This document shows, one piece after another, positions 61,101 through 64,000 of a stretch of DNA of 64,000 nt. Both the position numbers and the translations under genes were made by a program. Under the pieces are notes generated by a model that was given only the letters and a program-made list of their open reading frames with translations, did not search any database and was not told the DNA's origin. Within the stretch, counting starts at the first letter, position 1; the number at the start of each line of letters is the position of its first letter. The stretch spans positions 1 through 64,000 of the forward strand of contig JBJMHZ010000035.1 of the NCBI GenBank assembly GCA_045807125.1, written 5' to 3'. This DNA is from JBJMHZ01 sp045807125. Its GTDB lineage: Bacteria > Actinomycetota > Actinomycetes > JAWWOL01.

Positions 61101-64000
61101 GTTCCCGAGCGCGTCGTACGCCCAGCGGGTGACGCCGCCCTCGGCGTCGGTGCGGGAGGTCGCGCGCAGGAAGTCGTCGTACGCGTAGGAGGTCACGGAG
61201 CCCAGCGGATCGGTCAGCGACGTGAGATCGCCGGCGGCGTCGTAGGCGTACCGGGTCACGGCGCCGCGCGGATCGACCTTGCTGGTGGTGCGGCCCTGGG
61301 CGTCGTAGGCGTAGGTGGTGGTGCCGCCCAGCGCGTCGGACGTGGTGAGCAGCCGCCCGCTGGCGTCGTAGGAGTAACTGGTGAGCCCGCCGCGGGGCCC
61401 GACGGACTGCAGCACGTGGTTGGCGCCGTCGTAGCTGTAGGTCGTCGTCCCGCCGCGCGCGTCGACCATCTTCGTCCGGCGACCCTGCGCGTCGTACGCG
61501 TACGTCGCGGTGCCGCCGCGAGCCGTCGTGACGGTGAGCGGCTGGCCGTGCGAGTCGTAGGTGATCGTGAGCGCGTGGCCGAGCGGATCGGTCTGGGTCA
61601 GCAGGTCGCCGGCGTCGTCGTACGTCGAGGCCGTGGTCCGCCCCATCGGGTCGGTGCTGGTGAGCTGCCGGCCGAGCGGGTCGTACGTGTAACGGGTGGT
61701 GCGGGTGGCGCCGTCGGCCACCCGGTCCTCCCGCAGCACGTCACCGAGGTCGTCCATGGTGAGGACGGTCGTGAGGTTGCCCGTGCCGTCGGTGAAGCTC
61801 TGCTGCCTGCCGGCGACGTCGTTGCTGATGGCGATCGTGTTGCCGGCCGCGTCGGTGACGGTCGCGAGGCGGCCGTCCGAGCCGTAGGTCAGCGCGCGGA
61901 GCAGGACGCCGCCGGTCCCCCTCAAGGTGGTGAGGTCGTGCGCGGCGTCGTACTCGTAGCCCGCCGACTGCCCGTTCGAGTCGATCGCCGAGACGAGGTC
62001 GCCGTTGCCGTCGTAGCCGTAGTCGACGGTCTGGCCGCCGATCCCGGTAGCCCGGGTCACCCGGCCGGCCGAGTCGCGGACGAAGGTGAGCGATGGTCCG
62101 CTGGTGGCATGCACTCCGGAGTCGTCGACCGTCACGGTGTTGCCGGCCGCGTCGGTCTGCGAGATCAGGCCCTGGTTCACGTCCAGGACGTACGTGCGAC
62201 CGTCGCGGGCCGTCAGCTTGAACCGCGTCGGGTCGTAGATGCTCCCGCCGAGACCGTCGTAGAGATTGCCGTCGCCGAAGTAGTCGACCTCGGTGTCGCC
62301 GACGACCTCGAGCGTCGACGTGGTCCCCGGCCGTGCGGTGAACTTCGCGCTGCCGAACCAGAAGAGGTTGCTGCCGCCGTCCGGCGTGAAGTCGAACGAC
62401 TCGCGGTGCCCGTCCGGCCAGACGACCGTGACGACGTGCGGCGCGGCGCTGCGGAAGCCCATCGTGCACAGGAAGAAGAAGCACTGCTGCGCGTACTGGC
62501 TCCACCCGCCCGCGCCCAGCTGCCGGTTGGCGCTCACCCGGAAGCTGTCGAGCTTCAGCCGCCAGCCGACGCCGAAGTCACCGACCCGCTTGTCGTACGA
62601 GTCGTACGTGCGGTCGAGGCGGAACTGCGTCCCGCCGATCGGCACGGTCAGGTCGCGGACGGTCGTCTGGTAGCGGCCGAGCTTGAGGTTGCCGCTGACC
62701 ACGACCGTCGAGGTGGCGGACTGGACGCCACCGCCACTGGACGTCGCCGACACGGTGATCGCGTACGTGTCATTGGCGAGCAGCGTCGTGTCGAACGTCG
62801 CCAGGGTGTCCGGTGGCGTGCCGGTCCCGCTGGCCAGCGTGACGACCGGCCCCGGGTCGAGGTCCCGGTAGGTCACCTTCCAGGACGTGATGGTCTCGCC
62901 GTCCGGGGCGGTGAAGCTCGCCTTGATGGGGAACGGCTTGGTCACCACGGACCCGTCGGCGGGCAGCTGCGGCACGACGACCGGCGCGGGCGCCGGCAGC
63001 GTCTGGCCGGGGTTCGTCGGATCGGGCACCGTGCCGGCCGGGTTGGTCCACGTCACCGTCGTCGCGTTGGACAGCGCGCGCATCCCGGTGACGAACGCGG
63101 TCACCTGGAGGCTGTCGTCACCCGCGCTCAGGCCCGGGTAGGTCAGCGTCGCGTTGCCGCTCGCGTCGGTCGTGCCGAGGACGTGCTGGGCGTTCGCACC
63201 CGCAACGGTGAGGTTGACCGGCAGGTTCGCGACCGGCTCGCCGGAGGCGTCCATCGCGGAGACCTGCACCGACTGGAAGCTGCCGACCGAGTTGGTGGCG
63301 TGCGTCGTCGGCGTGAGCACGAGGCTCGCGGCTGGCGGGAGCGGGTGGTTGACCTCGATCCCGTTCCCACCGACGCGGGACCACGCGTGGCTCTCGTTGC
63401 CACCCGGGCATTCGGCGAAGTCGACGCCCTTGGTGTTGAGGATCTGGCTCGCGTCGTCGAAGGAGTGGGTCACGCCGTCGACCGTGAACGTGATGTGCGG
63501 GGTGATGTGAGTGGGCGTGCAGGTGATGAGCGGCGCGTCGGAGGTGTCGAAGGAGCCGTCGTTGGGGCAGCCGCTGCTGGCCCCGGAGATCATCTGGGTG
63601 TAGATCGCCGACTGCCCGTCCGGCAGCTGGCGGTCGTGCGGCCAGATGGCGAACCGGCAGCTCGGCCCGAAATCGACGGTGAGCGAGTTGATCGTGACGG
63701 GCTGCCCGGTGGTGTTGTCCAGCCGGATGGCGCCGCCGTCGAACTGGCAGCTGCCCTGGCAGCCGACGAACAGGGTGTTGGGCGAGCCGCTCCACGGGAA
63801 CGGGAAGATGCTGCCGGCCGGGCGCAGGCCGTCGGCGTAGCCGACGTAGGCGGTGAGCCCGGAGGTGTCCGCGTCGAACGACACGGTCTGCATCACCAGC
63901 GACAGCTGCGAGCCGCAGCCCGTGTAGTCCACCTCGTACGGGTAGGACCCGGCGGACGGGAAGTGCACCGTCACGGTCCCGTTGCGCACCGAGGAGGAGA
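58152..64000 (-). CDS. RHS/YD-repeat protein with C-terminal LHH/HNH-type nuclease tip (5' end outside window)
   Basis: About 1950 residues are visible; the frame is open to the window edge, so the N-terminus is missing. Order in the visible part: end of a PA14-like segment (VTVHFPSAGSYPYEVDYTG); beta-rich surface domains; an invasin/Big-type Ig domain (VQVSAMDASGEPVANLPVNL); an RHS start region (FRLDRTYDSYDKRVGDFGVG); and several dozen YD repeats of the type YAYDAxGRxTSxTDPLG. The core ends PSSGRFMSADSYL...YSGNDPVDYTDPTGH. A transmembrane segment (LQVAAILTAIALLSFYLI) and a Pro/Asp-rich linker follow. The tip has YPIELHHRGQSMDSPLDEM and RTDHRLGDNFSKNHP, the LHH pattern of HNH/Endo VII nucleases. 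Confidence 0.9.
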   Translation of the reverse strand, partial: SSSVRNGTVTVHFPSAGSYPYEVDYTGCGSQLSLVMQTVSFDADTSGLTAYVGYADGLRPAGSIFPFPWSGSPNTLFVGCQGSCQFDGGAIRLDNTTGQPVTINSLTVDFGPSCRFAIWPHDRQLPDGQSAIYTQMISGASSGCPNDGSFDTSDAPLITCTPTHITPHITFTVDGVTHSFDDASQILNTKGVDFAECPGGNESHAWSRVGGNGIEVNHPLPPAASLVLTPTTHATNSVGSFQSVQVSAMDASGEPVANLPVNLTVAGANAQHVLGTTDASGNATLTYPGLSAGDDSLQVTAFVTGMRALSNATTVTWTNPAGTVPDPTNPGQTLPAPAPVVVPQLPADGSVVTKPFPIKASFTAPDGETITSWKVTYRDLDPGPVVTLASGTGTPPDTLATFDTTLLANDTYAITVSATSSGGGVQSATSTVVVSGNLKLGRYQTTVRDLTVPIGGTQFRLDRTYDSYDKRVGDFGVGWRLKLDSFRVSANRQLGAGGWSQYAQQCFFFLCTMGFRSAAPHVVTVVWPDGHRESFDFTPDGGSNLFWFGSAKFTARPGTTSTLEVVGDTEVDYFGDGNLYDGLGGSIYDPTRFKLTARDGRTYVLDVNQGLISQTDAAGNTVTVDDSGVHATSGPSLTFVRDSAGRVTRATGIGGQTVDYGYDGNGDLVSAIDSNGQSAGYEYDAAHDLTTLRGTGGVLLRALTYGSDGRLATVTDAAGNTIAISNDVAGRQQSFTDGTGNLTTVLTMDDLGDVLREDRVADGATRTTRYTYDPLGRQLTSTDPMGRTTASTYDDAGDLLTQTDPLGHALTITYDSHGQPLTVTTARGGTATYAYDAQGRRTKMVDARGGTTTYSYDGANHVLQSVGPRGGLTSYSYDASGRLLTTSDALGGTTTYAYDAQGRTTSKVDPRGAVTRYAYDAAGDLTSLTDPLGSVTSYAYDDFLRATSRTDAEGGVTRWAYDALGNLASETDPLGHRTSYAYDADGRLIKTTAPSGAVRTRAYDGFGDIVTATDATGRITRYGYDADAEVTSRTMPGGAVWQYGFDAAGHRTSITNPLGRTRTTAYDATGLAVRSVDPAGNATRYRYDAGGDLLGRTDPLGHETSYGYDADGDLVSVTDALGDVTAYAYDAAGNRTSRTDATGRAWSYAYDPAGNVTARTDPAGHRWSLDYDLAGRVTGVVQPSSGRVTLAYDRLGRLVQETDQLGHTTSYGYDAAGRATSETDPLGAVTSSQFDADGREVKLTDALGGTVQFQYDAEGRPTRLVDPDGAVTTLGYDTAGDVVREVDPSGRTLQASYDDLGRPVSTVNGRGQEVDYAYTPAGRLASVAHPEGTDAFSYDAAGRLTGYDDATGSTTVGYDGAGRVSSVSGAGSDLRYAYDAAGRRTALTVSGVRLDYGYDTDGRLAAVTEGSSSARYGYTADGLLSSVDRGNGVSSSYGYDAAGHVTSISHTSGTTVRRLDYTVDAAGRRTSARGPGGLESYTHDALGRVTGATYADGTRVNYAYDPAGNRLSTTIGGQTTTYAYDGAGRLTTVTAPSGTATYAYDADDEVTRRGSDSFAYDSLGELTRATVGGQATTYAYDAGGSRASATSASGTTPYAYDRVGTGVPKVVSQGSEIDAWGPDGLAFDTTGGTTSYPLTDALGSVRWLTDQSGTVTGSASYDVFGAVTGSSGSSSAFGYAGELTDRTGLVDLRARAYDPSSGRFMSADSYLASGPGTGGYNRWSYSGNDPVDYTDPTGHEELIEYAETLQVAAILTAIALLSFYLIRLLQQAGTPCFVNGTCFPNPFPKDPSPDDPAPPPPGAPPAAGPDAPAVPDNPAVPDAQPAPADPNDPGNDPDDDDPCKGTGKNGGNKLPPDQIGAPPPARGRPPIGLDGYPIELHHRGQSMDSPLDEMSRTDHRLGDNFSKNHPNTGEDPSEIDRHAFDQERKQYWRDEWDRGRWNDDGPPC
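59000..62100. repeat. YD-repeat coding array of the second RHS gene
   Basis: Inside the RHS reading frame, units of roughly 60-66 bp recur (complement strand words such as GTCGTAGGCGTA and GTCGTACGCGTA every unit), encoding Tyr-Asp repeats. Copies are diverged at the DNA level. They form the beta-spiral shell that encloses the toxin tip in RHS proteins. Confidence 0.8.

Noticed and set aside
59000..62100. Regularly spaced short repeats resembling a CRISPR array
   Set aside because: They are diverged YD-repeat codons within one long open frame, not identical repeats with unique spacers.

Overview
The window is a very G+C-rich chromosomal segment of an actinobacterium. Evidence: a nearly textbook BldC; purine genes of the PurS/PurQ/short-PurL type; the mostly actinobacterial families DUF3073, DUF3151 and DUF5317; a mycothiol-type maleylpyruvate isomerase-fold protein; frequent GTG starts; and 4-bp ATGA/GTGA overlaps. 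The backbone order (tRNA-Ser, SRP RNA, dnaX; bldC, conserved protein, valine dehydrogenase, DUF3073, purM, purF, purL, purQ, purS, purC, purB, purD) resembles the Streptomyces layout from memory. The genus cannot be told from the sequence alone.

Layout. 0-10.3 kb: 5' part of dnaX (minus), the small SRP RNA, then an 8.4-kb secreted RHS/YD-repeat gene ending in a phage-tail-lysozyme-like domain; it sits between the SRP RNA and tRNA-Ser(GGA). 10.4-19.7 kb: GT-C mannosyltransferase-like protein, MFS transporter, beta-lactamase-fold hydrolase, bldC, a conserved protein, valine/leucine dehydrogenase, a His-rich membrane protein, a CopC-CopD fusion and DUF3073. 19.7-33.9 kb: a minus-strand run of purine genes (purA, purD, purE, purB, purC, purS, purQ, purL, purF, purM) with three non-purine genes inside: an RsbW-like kinase, an unknown 288-aa protein and an MDMPI-fold protein. 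34-38.4 kb: a coiled-coil protein, two paralogous TrmB/LuxR-type regulators, DUF3151 and DUF1015. 38.5-47 kb: a CoA-dependent aromatic catabolic cluster (CoA ligase, bifunctional flavin monooxygenase/OYE reductase, two acyl-CoA dehydrogenases, enoyl-CoA hydratase, RidA, PaaX regulator), best read as 2-aminobenzoate or salicylate degradation. 47-52 kb: a possible signalling region. A 42-codon exported peptide gene lies tail-to-tail with an XRE regulator carrying a long TPR-like region. Beyond it are two 29-30-codon peptide genes with a shared C-terminus, then an active-looking GGDEF-EAL protein and DUF5317. 52-57 kb: DUF1330, kynureninase, inositol monophosphatase-like, FetAB-type ABC transporter, class II aldolase. 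57-64 kb: a second RHS protein (5' end outside the window) with an LHH/HNH-type nuclease tip, followed by two overlapping small genes that look like immunity/tolerance functions, one of the CbrC family.

The points most worth follow-up are the micro-peptide genes with their neighbours (47-52 kb) and the two polymorphic RHS toxins with contrasting tips. Gene calls rest on reading translations and motifs; no database search was possible.
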